A program made the translations under genes and the position numbers. From Burkholderia sp. USMB20 (GTDB taxonomy: Bacteria > Pseudomonadota > Gammaproteobacteria > Burkholderiales > Burkholderiaceae), in assembly GCF_000949135.2 (NCBI RefSeq), contig NZ_JTAN02000021.1, forward strand, positions 124,001 through 188,000: a stretch of DNA of 64,000 bases, read 5' to 3'. Position 1 is the first letter of the stretch. Each line of letters starts with the position of its first letter. Below the pieces are notes generated by a model that saw only the letters and a list, made by a program, of their open reading frames with translations, had not been told where the DNA came from and made no database searches. Shown in pieces: positions 33,308-41,666 of the stretch.

Positions 33308-35839
33308 ATGGGCCACACCGCACTTTATAAGACGTTGCGTCTGGGCAACGCGCAATACAATCGTCTAGTCAAACTCGACACGCCGCTTGGCGTCGATTGG
33401 CTATTGCCGCTCTACGTAAAAGGAACGGCCAAGCTGGGCCGCGATTATGAATTCGTGGTTGATGCGGTTTCGCCGCGCGGCAGTCAGATCGAACTCAACG
33501 CGCTGCTTGGCAAACCCGTCACGCTTTGGATTCAACAGACCGACGGCACGTACATGCCGATCCACGGTTACGTTCACAGATTCAGCCGGTTGGGATTCGA
33601 TGGGACGTTGACCTATTACAAGCTGGCATTCTCGTCCTGGCTCTATTTCTTGCGGCTGCGTCGCGATATGCGCGACTGGCAGGAGCAGAACGGCGAGCAA
33701 ATTCTGACCGATGTATTCAACGAGCATCCTCAAGCGCGCGGCGCGTTCCGCTACGATCTTCACAAGCCGCTGCCGTCTTATTCGAATCGAGTGCAGTGGG
33801 AATATGACCTGAACTTCGTCCACCGTAGCCTTGAAGAAGTCGGCGTGTTTCCGTACTTCGAGCAGGCGGACAACGGCCGGTCGCACATGATGGTCCTGAC
33901 GGACGACGTCTATTTCGTCCCGCAAATGAGGCAGTCCATTGTCGAGTTCAGTCACACGGGGTTCAGTGGTGAAATGGACGGATTCGTGCAGTGGAAGGAG
34001 CAGCTTCAGATCGAAAGTGCTCAACTGACATCGCGCTCGTTTGACTACAAGCGACCTGATCTTCCGCGGCAGGTGCAAGGCGTCACCGATACGCAGAGCG
34101 AGTTGCCGACGGATGGCGAGGTCTACGACTACCCGGGCGCATACATGTGGTCGGACCGTGAGCAGGGCGAGCGCCTCGCGCAGATCCGACTCGAGGAGAG
34201 GAAGTCGCGAATGAAGCGCTTCCACGGAGTGGGCGGCTTGCGCTGCGCGATGCCCGGGCGGCGCTTCGAATTGCACGGCCATCCGGTCCATGACGCCGGA
34301 AGCCAGCCGGATCGTGAATTCGTGTTGCTCGGGGTGGACTGGCTGATTCGCAATAATCTGCCCGGTCTGGATGAGGTGGGGGATTTTCCCGACGGCCTGG
34401 CTGCGGAAATCGCGGAAGCGAAGGTGGGTGCCACGGTGAGCCACGCGGATGGTGGCGAAGGTTTCTTTCAGGTGACGGTTGAAGCGCAGCCCCGCAACGT
34501 GCCGTTCCGCAGCCCGTTCGAGCACAAGAAGCCGGTCATGCAGTTGCAGAACGCGATCGTCGCTGGGCCTGGCGGCGAAGAGGTTTATACGGATTCGCTG
34601 AACCGCGTGAAGGTGTGGTTCCACTGGAATCGCCGCAACGGTCAGGATGAACGTGCGTCGTGCTGGGTGCGTCCGACCTTCCTTGATGCAGGCTCGAATC
34701 GTGGCGGGATTCAGCCGTTACGCAAGGGCGATGAAGTCGTCGTCGGTTTCATGGAAGGCGACTGTGACAGGCCCGTCATTATCGCGAGGATGTACGGGGG
34801 TGCTACGCAGCCGGTATGGCATACGAACGGCTTGCTGTCCGGTCAACGCTCGCGCGAGTATGGCGGCACCGGCTACAACCAGCTCGTAATGGACGACTCG
34901 ACGCAGCAGAATCGGGTTCACCTTTACTCGAGCAGTTATCAGTCTCACTTGCACCTCGGATACCTGATCCAGCAGACGGACAATACGCGCGGTGCGTTCC
35001 TCGGCAGTGGTTTCGATCTCAAATCGGACGCCTACGGTGCCATTCGGGCGGGGCAGGGCTTGTTCGTATCTACCCACCCGACAGCGACGAACCAGCCGTT
35101 GAACGTGACGGCTGCATCCGAGCAGTTGGCCAGCGCGGAAACCGTTGTTGATTTGACGTCGCAGGCGAGCTCGGCGAACCAGGCTGAGAGCCTGCAAGAG
35201 GGGCAGGATGCGCTTAAAAAGTTCACCGACGCGACGCACTATAGCGTGAGTGGTGGCGCCGGCAGTGGCGGTCGCACGGGCGGTGGCGGCACGGGCAATG
35301 CGAATGGCTTTTCGACGCCGATCATGTTGATGGCGAGTCCTGCAGGCGTGGGGCTGTCGACGCAGGAGTCGGCGCAGGTCACGGCGAACCAGCAGGTCAA
35401 TATCGTCGGTGGCAAGAGCGTGCACGTGGCGGCGGGAAAATCGCTGATCGCGAGCGTGATGGAGAAGATCAGTCTGTTTGCGCAGAACGCTGGAATCAAG
35501 CTGTTTGCAGCGAAGGGCAAGGTCGAGATCCAAGCGAAAAGCGATGTCATGGCGTTGACCTCGCAGCAAGATCTGACTATCACCAGTGTTGACGGTCGAG
35601 TCGTGATTTCGGCGGACAAGGAGATCTGGATCGGGGCCGGTGGGTCGTACATCAAGATCACGCCGGACCTGATCGAGAACGGGACAACTGGCCGAATTCT
35701 TGAGAAGGGCGCATCGTGGAGTAAGCAGGGCGCGTCGTCCATGCGCTTGCCCGCACAGATTACGAGCGTCACAAAGGGGTGTTCCTGGCAGACAGCCTCG
35801 GCGTCCGCCAATAGCGCGTCAACCGTCGTGCTGGAGTAA
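33308..35839 (+). CDS. vgrG: type VI secretion spike protein VgrG (TssI)
   Basis: This 843-residue VgrG has the gp27/gp44-like N-terminal base (about 25-390, including the FDGTLTYYKLAFSSWLYFLR segment in parts). The gp5 OB-fold follows (about 435-535, DSLNRVKVWFHWNRRN and RKGDEVVVGFMEGD, then GCDRP-like CDRPVIIARMYGG). The DUF2345/gp5 beta-helix extension runs from about 640 to 800. A Gly/Ser-rich linker lies near 642-665. It forms the tip of the T6SS tube and carries effectors. The start chosen begins GHTALYKTLRLG. A GTG at 33215 would add 31 unrelated residues. Four bases separate it from the DUF4123 adaptor gene. Confidence 0.93.
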   Translation: MGHTALYKTLRLGNAQYNRLVKLDTPLGVDWLLPLYVKGTAKLGRDYEFVVDAVSPRGSQIELNALLGKPVTLWIQQTDGTYMPIHGYVHRFSRLGFDGTLTYYKLAFSSWLYFLRLRRDMRDWQEQNGEQILTDVFNEHPQARGAFRYDLHKPLPSYSNRVQWEYDLNFVHRSLEEVGVFPYFEQADNGRSHMMVLTDDVYFVPQMRQSIVEFSHTGFSGEMDGFVQWKEQLQIESAQLTSRSFDYKRPDLPRQVQGVTDTQSELPTDGEVYDYPGAYMWSDREQGERLAQIRLEERKSRMKRFHGVGGLRCAMPGRRFELHGHPVHDAGSQPDREFVLLGVDWLIRNNLPGLDEVGDFPDGLAAEIAEAKVGATVSHADGGEGFFQVTVEAQPRNVPFRSPFEHKKPVMQLQNAIVAGPGGEEVYTDSLNRVKVWFHWNRRNGQDERASCWVRPTFLDAGSNRGGIQPLRKGDEVVVGFMEGDCDRPVIIARMYGGATQPVWHTNGLLSGQRSREYGGTGYNQLVMDDSTQQNRVHLYSSSYQSHLHLGYLIQQTDNTRGAFLGSGFDLKSDAYGAIRAGQGLFVSTHPTATNQPLNVTAASEQLASAETVVDLTSQASSANQAESLQEGQDALKKFTDATHYSVSGGAGSGGRTGGGGTGNANGFSTPIMLMASPAGVGLSTQESAQVTANQQVNIVGGKSVHVAAGKSLIASVMEKISLFAQNAGIKLFAAKGKVEIQAKSDVMALTSQQDLTITSVDGRVVISADKEIWIGAGGSYIKITPDLIENGTTGRILEKGASWSKQGASSMRLPAQITSVTKGCSWQTASASANSASTVVLE

Positions 35840-35843
35840 GTCA

Positions 35844-36863
35844 ATGTCGTACACACAGATACAGCAAGGGCACGATGGAAGTGAAGCAGACGATTCCGCG
35901 GCGGAGGAGGCAAGAATTCGCGAGCAGGTCGGTGCATTAAAGAGTTGGTTCAACCAGCATCCGGACATGCGTTGCCTGCTGCTTGTCGACCCCAGTCAGC
36001 GGGATCCGCTGGCTGACGATGGTGGCGACAACCCGCTACGCGCGGACCTACCCAAGACCGACGTGGTAATAGATCACGAGGCTGTCTCGCCGGCACATTA
36101 TCCCTATCTTCTCGAACTGGATCTCAAAACTGAATCTGGTGTCGCCGCGCTGGAAGAAAGTGCGCGACTGGCGTTCGAGGACAGACGCCCGCAATCGATG
36201 GCCGAGGGGCTGGGGCAGCGCATCGGTGGTTGGCTGGCCAGTTCTGCATCACCGGGAGAGATCGCGGCACATTGCTCGCGTCTCGCGCTGCAGAACGACG
36301 ATCGGGGTCGTCTTTGCTTGCTGAGATTTTACGATCCTCGTTCGCAGGCACTGCTCTGGCCTCTGTTGGCACCGGTGCAGCAGCATGCGTTGTTGGGTCC
36401 CATCCAAGCATGGCATACCCTCGACGCTGGAGCGGTGCCCATCGCACGTATGAACACCATGGAGCGGCGAGACGACTTTGTGCTCGATGCTGCGCAATGG
36501 CAGGCTATCCATTGGCATGGCATCGTCAATCGCGCACTTGCGCTGCATGCGTACGATTTCGACCGCCAACCGAAGCAACACGAGGCGGATGCGGCCGTGG
36601 CAGCGGCGCTGAGGGCTCGACGCTATGGCTTGACCGACGAGGCTGACGGGGTGGCTTTTGTCGGCCATGCGCTCTCGTGGCATCCGGAGTTCGACCTGCA
36701 TCCGCGGGTTCTGCAGATACTGAGCAGCAGGGCCGATGGGGATCTTTATGTCGAACGGATCGACGAGCTCACTTCGGACGAAATTGTGGAAATTCGGAAC
36801 GGCGTCTGGCATGAGCGCTTGCGTGTCTCCGATAACGCTGGCGGCCGCGCCCGAACCCGATAA
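35844..36863 (+). CDS. DUF4123 type VI effector adaptor/chaperone (Tap/TEC)
   Basis: This 339-residue cytoplasmic protein has the DUF4123 domain in its first half: CLLLVDPSQRDPL near 45, HYPYLLELDL near 93, LCLLRFYDPRSQALLWPLL near 158, and a PIQAWHTLD end near 195. A C-terminal helical extension has RARRYGLTDEADGVAFVG, typical of these adaptors. DUF4123 proteins load a specific effector onto the cognate VgrG tip without being secreted themselves. Position between vgrG and the effector gene, with 4- and 17-base gaps, fits exactly. Confidence 0.88.
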   Translation: MSYTQIQQGHDGSEADDSAAEEARIREQVGALKSWFNQHPDMRCLLLVDPSQRDPLADDGGDNPLRADLPKTDVVIDHEAVSPAHYPYLLELDLKTESGVAALEESARLAFEDRRPQSMAEGLGQRIGGWLASSASPGEIAAHCSRLALQNDDRGRLCLLRFYDPRSQALLWPLLAPVQQHALLGPIQAWHTLDAGAVPIARMNTMERRDDFVLDAAQWQAIHWHGIVNRALALHAYDFDRQPKQHEADAAVAAALRARRYGLTDEADGVAFVGHALSWHPEFDLHPRVLQILSSRADGDLYVERIDELTSDEIVEIRNGVWHERLRVSDNAGGRARTR

Positions 36864-36880
36864 CGAATAACGAACAGATC

Positions 36881-39742
36881 ATGGCAAACACTCCTCTGAC
36901 TTGTACCGCGACTTGCCCGAACTGTATGAAATCCGGTCTCGCGATTCTGCCGGTTCGATATGCCGTTGTGCCGAAAGCCATGTCGAATGCGATGCCTCCC
37001 GGCATTGTTGGTCCGGGTGTCATGGACATCGCACTGAGCGCGCATCACTACAGCCTGAGAACGCTCCGAGAGGGCTGGCTTTATCTTTTCTACGAGAAGG
37101 GTGCCCGTGGCAGCAACTACTGGGAAGCCTACCGGGTGACCGAAGACGGACGGCTCTGGAAGCAGACGATCCCGTTGCCGTCGGTGCCGAAGACCGACCC
37201 GGCGTGTGCACAGGGCGGCGGTGCCGTGCCCATGGACGTTATCTCCATCGAGAGGCCTGAGAAGGCGACGCGGGTCTTCATCGCCTTCTCCGAGTATCCG
37301 TGGATCAAAGAGGTTTTCCAGAAGTATGCGACGTCCTCGAAGCTGCGCAGCGAACGTATGCAGGTCATCATGCCGGCGACATGGATCCAGACGGGAAGCG
37401 GCATGTTCGGCATGAATAAAGGCGAGGCCGGGCATGCGACCGTTGCCACACAGGTCGGGATAGACCAGATCGTCGAGTACCAGCCAGGCCTGAAGGCTGA
37501 CTTGCTCGCTCCGCCCGCCAAAGCGATCGCCATTGATGAGTATGGGCGTGCGACTGACGATACCATTTGGGAGCAGGAAGCCACGCGTTATCCCTTGCAT
37601 ATCCGTCAAACCTCCCCGTCGGGCTCGGCCAGTAAAGATCTGGTCAAGCTGATGAATGAAATTGGCGAGAATGCTGGCGGCGCGCCCCATAAACCGATGC
37701 TGCTGGCGTTGTGGGACGGGATTGGCATCGCGCACGAACTCGCTGGGTTCCACAACGATCCAGCTGGCATGCTGATGCGCTATACCAGCATGCAGCCGCT
37801 TCGCGTTGATGCCACGCAGTCTATCGAGGCGGCCGAACGAGCGGTTCGAAGTGGTGCCGCATTGAGCGAGAGTCTCCTGCGCAAGGGCATGATGAGTGCT
37901 GCGCTTGGTGCTGGTGATGGCGGCATTATGGCGCCCACCGCATTGGAGATGATTGACAACGCGGGGCAACTCACGCCTGCGGAAAAACAAGCCGCAGGTG
38001 ACAAGGCCTGGCGCAAATACCAGGCCAGCCTCAAGGGAGGAAAGTGGCCGAACAACTTCAGCACGTGGTTCGACAAGATCACCAGCAAGTGCGAACAGCT
38101 GCAGAAGCAGCGTGTGCCAGACCGCGATGCGTGGCTTTCCGCCGACGCGTTCCGGCATGCGCTTAACGACTACCATCCGGATGACGCGGGTGACGGCATG
38201 GCGTTTCACGGTGTGATCGACGAAGCGTATGCCGGATTGTCTGCGACCGATGCGGGGCTGCGGATCGTCGAGAAGCTCATCAACAATATGGACCCGACCG
38301 ATGAGCGCAGCTACTTTTGGCGGGCGTTCTCCTATAACCAGACGGATATTCGTCAGGAGATGAAGACGTTTCTGACGAGGGTACAGGCCACAAAAAATGA
38401 ATCGATCGTGGATCAGGCCGCGTCGTGGTATGAGACGAAGCAGGCATCGCTCTATATCGATCTTGGCTACCTGAAGTCGTTCGTGAAGTTTTACGAAAAG
38501 GTCGAGGACATATTCAAGCATGAGCGCGCGGGGTCGGCGACCGAGCGACCACTCAAGGCGCTGGGGATCGAGCGATTGACACTGTGGTCGGGACGTGCGT
38601 TGGTAAATGTCTTCGGACCGATTTCTCGTTCCATTGGCGGCATGCTGATCAAGGGAGCGCTGATGGTTCGTGGGGGCCTCGTACTGGAAGACGCAAAGCG
38701 AATCGTGGTGAAGCTGGCTGCTTGGGAAGGCCAAATGGACACCGTGATGAGCAAAACGATATGGGAAATCAAGGCGAAGAATCCGAGCTTGAATCCCATG
38801 CAGGTTCGGGCACAAGCATACACAACGTTGGCGAATGATGATCGTGGCGCGCTTGTACGCAAGCTGTATGCGGAGGCGCGGTTTACACCGAACGCCGCGC
38901 GGGACAAGGCCGCCGCGTCGGTCAAGATCTCCGGGGCGCTGTTTATCATCGAGATGATGAATTACTTCCTGCTCTGGACAAAGCCGAACAAGACGGCTGC
39001 TGACGAATTGGCTATTGCCAGTGGGACCTTGTCGTTGGTTGGGGCCGGGCTTAACGTTTACAACAAATGGCTCAACGGTTTTGGGAAGTCTGCGGCGAGC
39101 GCGACGCTCGCGAGCATGAAAGTCGCGGCGAGCTGTTTGGGTGGGATTTCATCGTTTATATCAGTCACGACTGATGGGATGAAAGTGGCATCTGGCGTAT
39201 CGTCGGCAAATTACAAGCAGACTATCTTCTATGGCTTCAAGGGGGTGCTGGACCTTGGATCTGGTGTCGCTACGGTTCTAACGGCTATTAGCTCCTCTGC
39301 GCCGTTGCTAATGCGATCAGCCAGCCTGTCTCCTGGAAAGGTGCGGTTCGTTGGGCGCCTTTCGGCAGGCGTGGCAGGAGCTCAGGCTCGGATCGAGGGC
39401 CGGGCCGTTGGTCTTGCGGGAGAGAAACTGGAAGCATATGTCGCGAGTACGGTACTCAAGGGGGCAAGAGCCTACGCGGGCGAAACCGTTGCACTCGGGC
39501 TTGCGACTGAAGTATCCGCAGGAGGATGGCTAATGCTAAGCGGGCGTCTGGTCCTGATCGCAACTGGCTGGGAAGTGGCAGTGATCTTGACCGTAATTAC
39601 GCTGATCTACAACTATTTTACGCCGGATGACCTTGAAAACTGGCTATCGAGTTCGCCGTTCGGAACTGCACCAGACAAGGGGCGCACATTGGAAAAGCAG
39701 CAGGCTGCTTTTGAGGCGGCGCTTGCTGCAACGGGAAATTGA
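36881..39742 (+). CDS. MIX/VasX-type T6SS effector with membrane-inserting C-terminus
   Basis: This 953-residue protein has an N-terminal region of the toxin VasX kind: a Cys-rich start with CPNC (Cys12, Cys15), ILPVRYAVVP near 22, and LREGWLYLFY at 62-71, matching the hRxGhhYhhh MIX motif. A long helical middle follows. The C-terminal third has several hydrophobic segments (about 684-700, 710-730, 765-785, 795-825, and 880-910 with VILTVITLIYNYF), consistent with a colicin-like pore. It should be carried on VgrG with the DUF4123 adaptor and kill by depolarising the target inner membrane. The toxin activity is inferred from the fold type and the membrane immunity gene that follows 2 bases later. 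Confidence 0.85.
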   Translation: MANTPLTCTATCPNCMKSGLAILPVRYAVVPKAMSNAMPPGIVGPGVMDIALSAHHYSLRTLREGWLYLFYEKGARGSNYWEAYRVTEDGRLWKQTIPLPSVPKTDPACAQGGGAVPMDVISIERPEKATRVFIAFSEYPWIKEVFQKYATSSKLRSERMQVIMPATWIQTGSGMFGMNKGEAGHATVATQVGIDQIVEYQPGLKADLLAPPAKAIAIDEYGRATDDTIWEQEATRYPLHIRQTSPSGSASKDLVKLMNEIGENAGGAPHKPMLLALWDGIGIAHELAGFHNDPAGMLMRYTSMQPLRVDATQSIEAAERAVRSGAALSESLLRKGMMSAALGAGDGGIMAPTALEMIDNAGQLTPAEKQAAGDKAWRKYQASLKGGKWPNNFSTWFDKITSKCEQLQKQRVPDRDAWLSADAFRHALNDYHPDDAGDGMAFHGVIDEAYAGLSATDAGLRIVEKLINNMDPTDERSYFWRAFSYNQTDIRQEMKTFLTRVQATKNESIVDQAASWYETKQASLYIDLGYLKSFVKFYEKVEDIFKHERAGSATERPLKALGIERLTLWSGRALVNVFGPISRSIGGMLIKGALMVRGGLVLEDAKRIVVKLAAWEGQMDTVMSKTIWEIKAKNPSLNPMQVRAQAYTTLANDDRGALVRKLYAEARFTPNAARDKAAASVKISGALFIIEMMNYFLLWTKPNKTAADELAIASGTLSLVGAGLNVYNKWLNGFGKSAASATLASMKVAASCLGGISSFISVTTDGMKVASGVSSANYKQTIFYGFKGVLDLGSGVATVLTAISSSAPLLMRSASLSPGKVRFVGRLSAGVAGAQARIEGRAVGLAGEKLEAYVASTVLKGARAYAGETVALGLATEVSAGGWLMLSGRLVLIATGWEVAVILTVITLIYNYFTPDDLENWLSSSPFGTAPDKGRTLEKQQAAFEAALAATGN

Positions 39743-39744
39743 CG

Positions 39745-40488
39745 ATGGAAAATAAGCAGGCTACTGCCCCTGTGCTTCTGCGAGGAACCATCACGGGACT
39801 GACAAAGCGCCGTGCCTCCTATGAAACCATTTTCACGGAGGTGGATAAGCAGGCAATGGAGCGCACGGCGATCGTCGCAGCGTTGGCTGGCTTGAACGAC
39901 ATTGCACTCAATCTCAGTACATCCACGCAGTTCACAGATACGGTGGGGGATCTCGTGACCTTCATGCTGAACGGTGAGGAAGTCCGTGCATGGATTTGGC
40001 TGTCCGTCTTCGAAAATGGTGATGAGGTCGAGGTCGTCGCGGAGCGGGCGGGAGCTGGATGGATGGGGTATGCAATTAGACGTTGTAGTGATGGCATTTT
40101 GTCCGTTCACCCTCATTGCGAACGCGGTAGCCGAGCACTATTTAAATTTTTCATGAAATTCTCGGTGCTATTCTGGAGTGGGTGTGCGTTGGTCATGACG
40201 CTGCTGGTGGCGTCGATGATGCTGTACAACGAATTGCATAATAGATGGGATTTCTTTCTGAAATCTTTTTCTGTTGTTTGGATTGCAATTGAGGCAATGG
40301 CTATTTTTATTGCCTACAGAATAAGTTCTAGATTCAAGCGCCAATTGCCAATGGCTAATCGAATATTCGCAACATTCGGATGGAAAGATCCTCCCAATGT
40401 TAGTTTGCCGAAGACGTCAAAGAGGCTGCGACAACCCGAAGATACGTGGCAAATGGGTAAGCTTATTTTTCGTTATGAAGAGTCTTGA
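39745..40488 (+). CDS. membrane immunity protein candidate for the upstream T6SS effector
   Basis: This 247-residue protein has a soluble N-terminal half (about 1-130) rich in short strands (TGLTKRRASYETIFTEVDKQ, NGEEVRAWIWLSVFENGDEV). Two membrane helices follow (about 141-163 SVLFWSGCALVMTLLVASMM and 176-193 VVWIAIEAMAIFIAYRI), then a basic cytoplasmic tail. The gene starts two bases after the effector stop, the usual place for an immunity gene, and two helices suit protection against a pore former. A decayed copy follows. I do not know a family name. Confidence 0.75.
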   Translation: MENKQATAPVLLRGTITGLTKRRASYETIFTEVDKQAMERTAIVAALAGLNDIALNLSTSTQFTDTVGDLVTFMLNGEEVRAWIWLSVFENGDEVEVVAERAGAGWMGYAIRRCSDGILSVHPHCERGSRALFKFFMKFSVLFWSGCALVMTLLVASMMLYNELHNRWDFFLKSFSVVWIAIEAMAIFIAYRISSRFKRQLPMANRIFATFGWKDPPNVSLPKTSKRLRQPEDTWQMGKLIFRYEES

Positions 40489-40538
40489 TTCTTCATCGAG
40501 TGGGGACATGGGGACGTTAGCTGCAACCGGATACAAAG

Positions 40539-41265
40539 ATGGAACCTAAGCAGGCTACTGCCCCAGTGCTCCTGCGTGGAGTCATCACGGGACTGGCGAA
40601 GTGCCGTGCCTCCTATGAGACGATCTTCACGGATGCGGACAAACAGGCAATGGAACGCACTGCGATCGTCGCAACGCTGGCTGGCTCGAACGATATTGCG
40701 CTCAATCTCAGTACATCCACACAGTTCACGGATACGATGGGGGACCTGGTGACCTTCAGACTTAACGGTGAGGAAGTCCGCGCATGGATCCGGCTGTCTG
40801 TCTTTGAAAATGGTGATGAGGTCGAGGTCGTCGCGGAGCGGGCGGGAGCTGGATGGATGGGGTGCGCAATTAGGCGCTGCAGTGACGGAATTTTCCTCAT
40901 TGTGAACGCGGTAGTAGAGCGCTTGGTAAGTTTTTCCTAAAATGGTCAGTGCTATTTTGGAGCATCTGCGCGTTAGTCCCGACATTTTTTTAATGCAGCC
41001 ACTGCCTCATGATCGAGATCAGTGGGTTTTATTGGGAAAATTCCTGTTTGGTATCTGGCCGGCGGTGGATGTCTTGGCAGTTTTCGTCGCGCTTAGGGGC
41101 GGTTATAGATTCAAGAGACAATTGCATATGGTCAATCGGATATTTGCTACATTTGGTTGGAAAAGCGCACCCGACGTTGATTTGCCTAAGGCTTCCAAAA
41201 ATCTAAGGCAACCGAATGATGTGTGGCAAATGGGGAAACTGATTTTTCGCTATGCCGAGTCCTGA
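40539..41265 (+). pseudogene. decayed second copy of the immunity gene (two frameshifts)
   Basis: This unit repeats the preceding gene at 794-bp spacing, with nearly the same first 120 residues. It lacks 10 bases present in copy 1 (GTCCGTTCAC, 40101-40110), joined at 40894/40895, which leads to an early stop at 40938-40940 (133-residue product). Read in the restored frame, PHCERGSRALGKFF and LFWSICALV match copy 1. A second shift occurs in a T7 run (40985-40991), where T8 would keep the frame. The rest (YRFKRQL to the MGKLIFRY end) matches again. Adding 11 bases gives a 245-residue protein. It could be a relic, or leave a soluble 133-residue product. Confidence 0.88.
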
Positions 41266-41321
41266 GTTGTCGTCGATAGGCATTGATCACGCGTTTTGTA
41301 GGAAGTCGGGGAGAGAGCTTG

Positions 41322-41597
41322 ATGAGTAAAGCATTGGTACGCGATGGCGATCCAACTACGACCGGCGGGCGTGTCATTGCGGCCGCTTCGAGTATGTACG
41401 ATGGCGACAGACGTATCGCCCTGGATCACGAAATGGCAACGTGCACCAAATGTCCTGGCGAGCATCCGATCCGAGGTAGTGGCGCCGATATGCAAGAGGA
41501 CGGCCGGTCATGTGTTTTGGATGGCGATCTGGTTCTGTGCCCGTGCGGAATGAATCACGTTAAGGCCAGCGGTGGAGCTGGATGTTCGACGATCTAA
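41322..41597 (+). CDS. PAAR-domain T6SS spike-tip protein
   Basis: This 91-residue PAAR-repeat protein begins ALVRDGDPTTTGGRVIAAA after its first three residues. It has the glycine-rich repeat pattern, four Cys (TKCPGEHPIRGSG, CVLDGDLVLCPCG) and His residues for zinc, and a short C-terminus (KASGGAGCSTI). PAAR proteins form the pointed cone on VgrG. It has no effector extension, so it is a plain tip. It follows the decayed immunity copy by 56 bp and completes the vgrG-adaptor-effector-immunity-PAAR set. Confidence 0.9.
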   Translation: MSKALVRDGDPTTTGGRVIAAASSMYDGDRRIALDHEMATCTKCPGEHPIRGSGADMQEDGRSCVLDGDLVLCPCGMNHVKASGGAGCSTI

Positions 41598-41643
41598 AGA
41601 AGAAACGCGTCTCACGCTGTTGCGCCATCGATTTGCCCGATGT

Positions 41644-41666
41644 GACGGGCTGCGCCGCAGTCCGTC
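41644..41666. terminator. hairpin between the convergent PAAR and tssF genes
   Basis: A 10-bp stem with one G-U pair (GACGGGCTGC with GCAGTCCGTC) and a 3-base loop lies between the PAAR stop and the tssF stop, overlapping the latter by two bases. No T tract follows on either strand, so it is a weak or Rho-assisted terminator at best. Confidence 0.4.
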
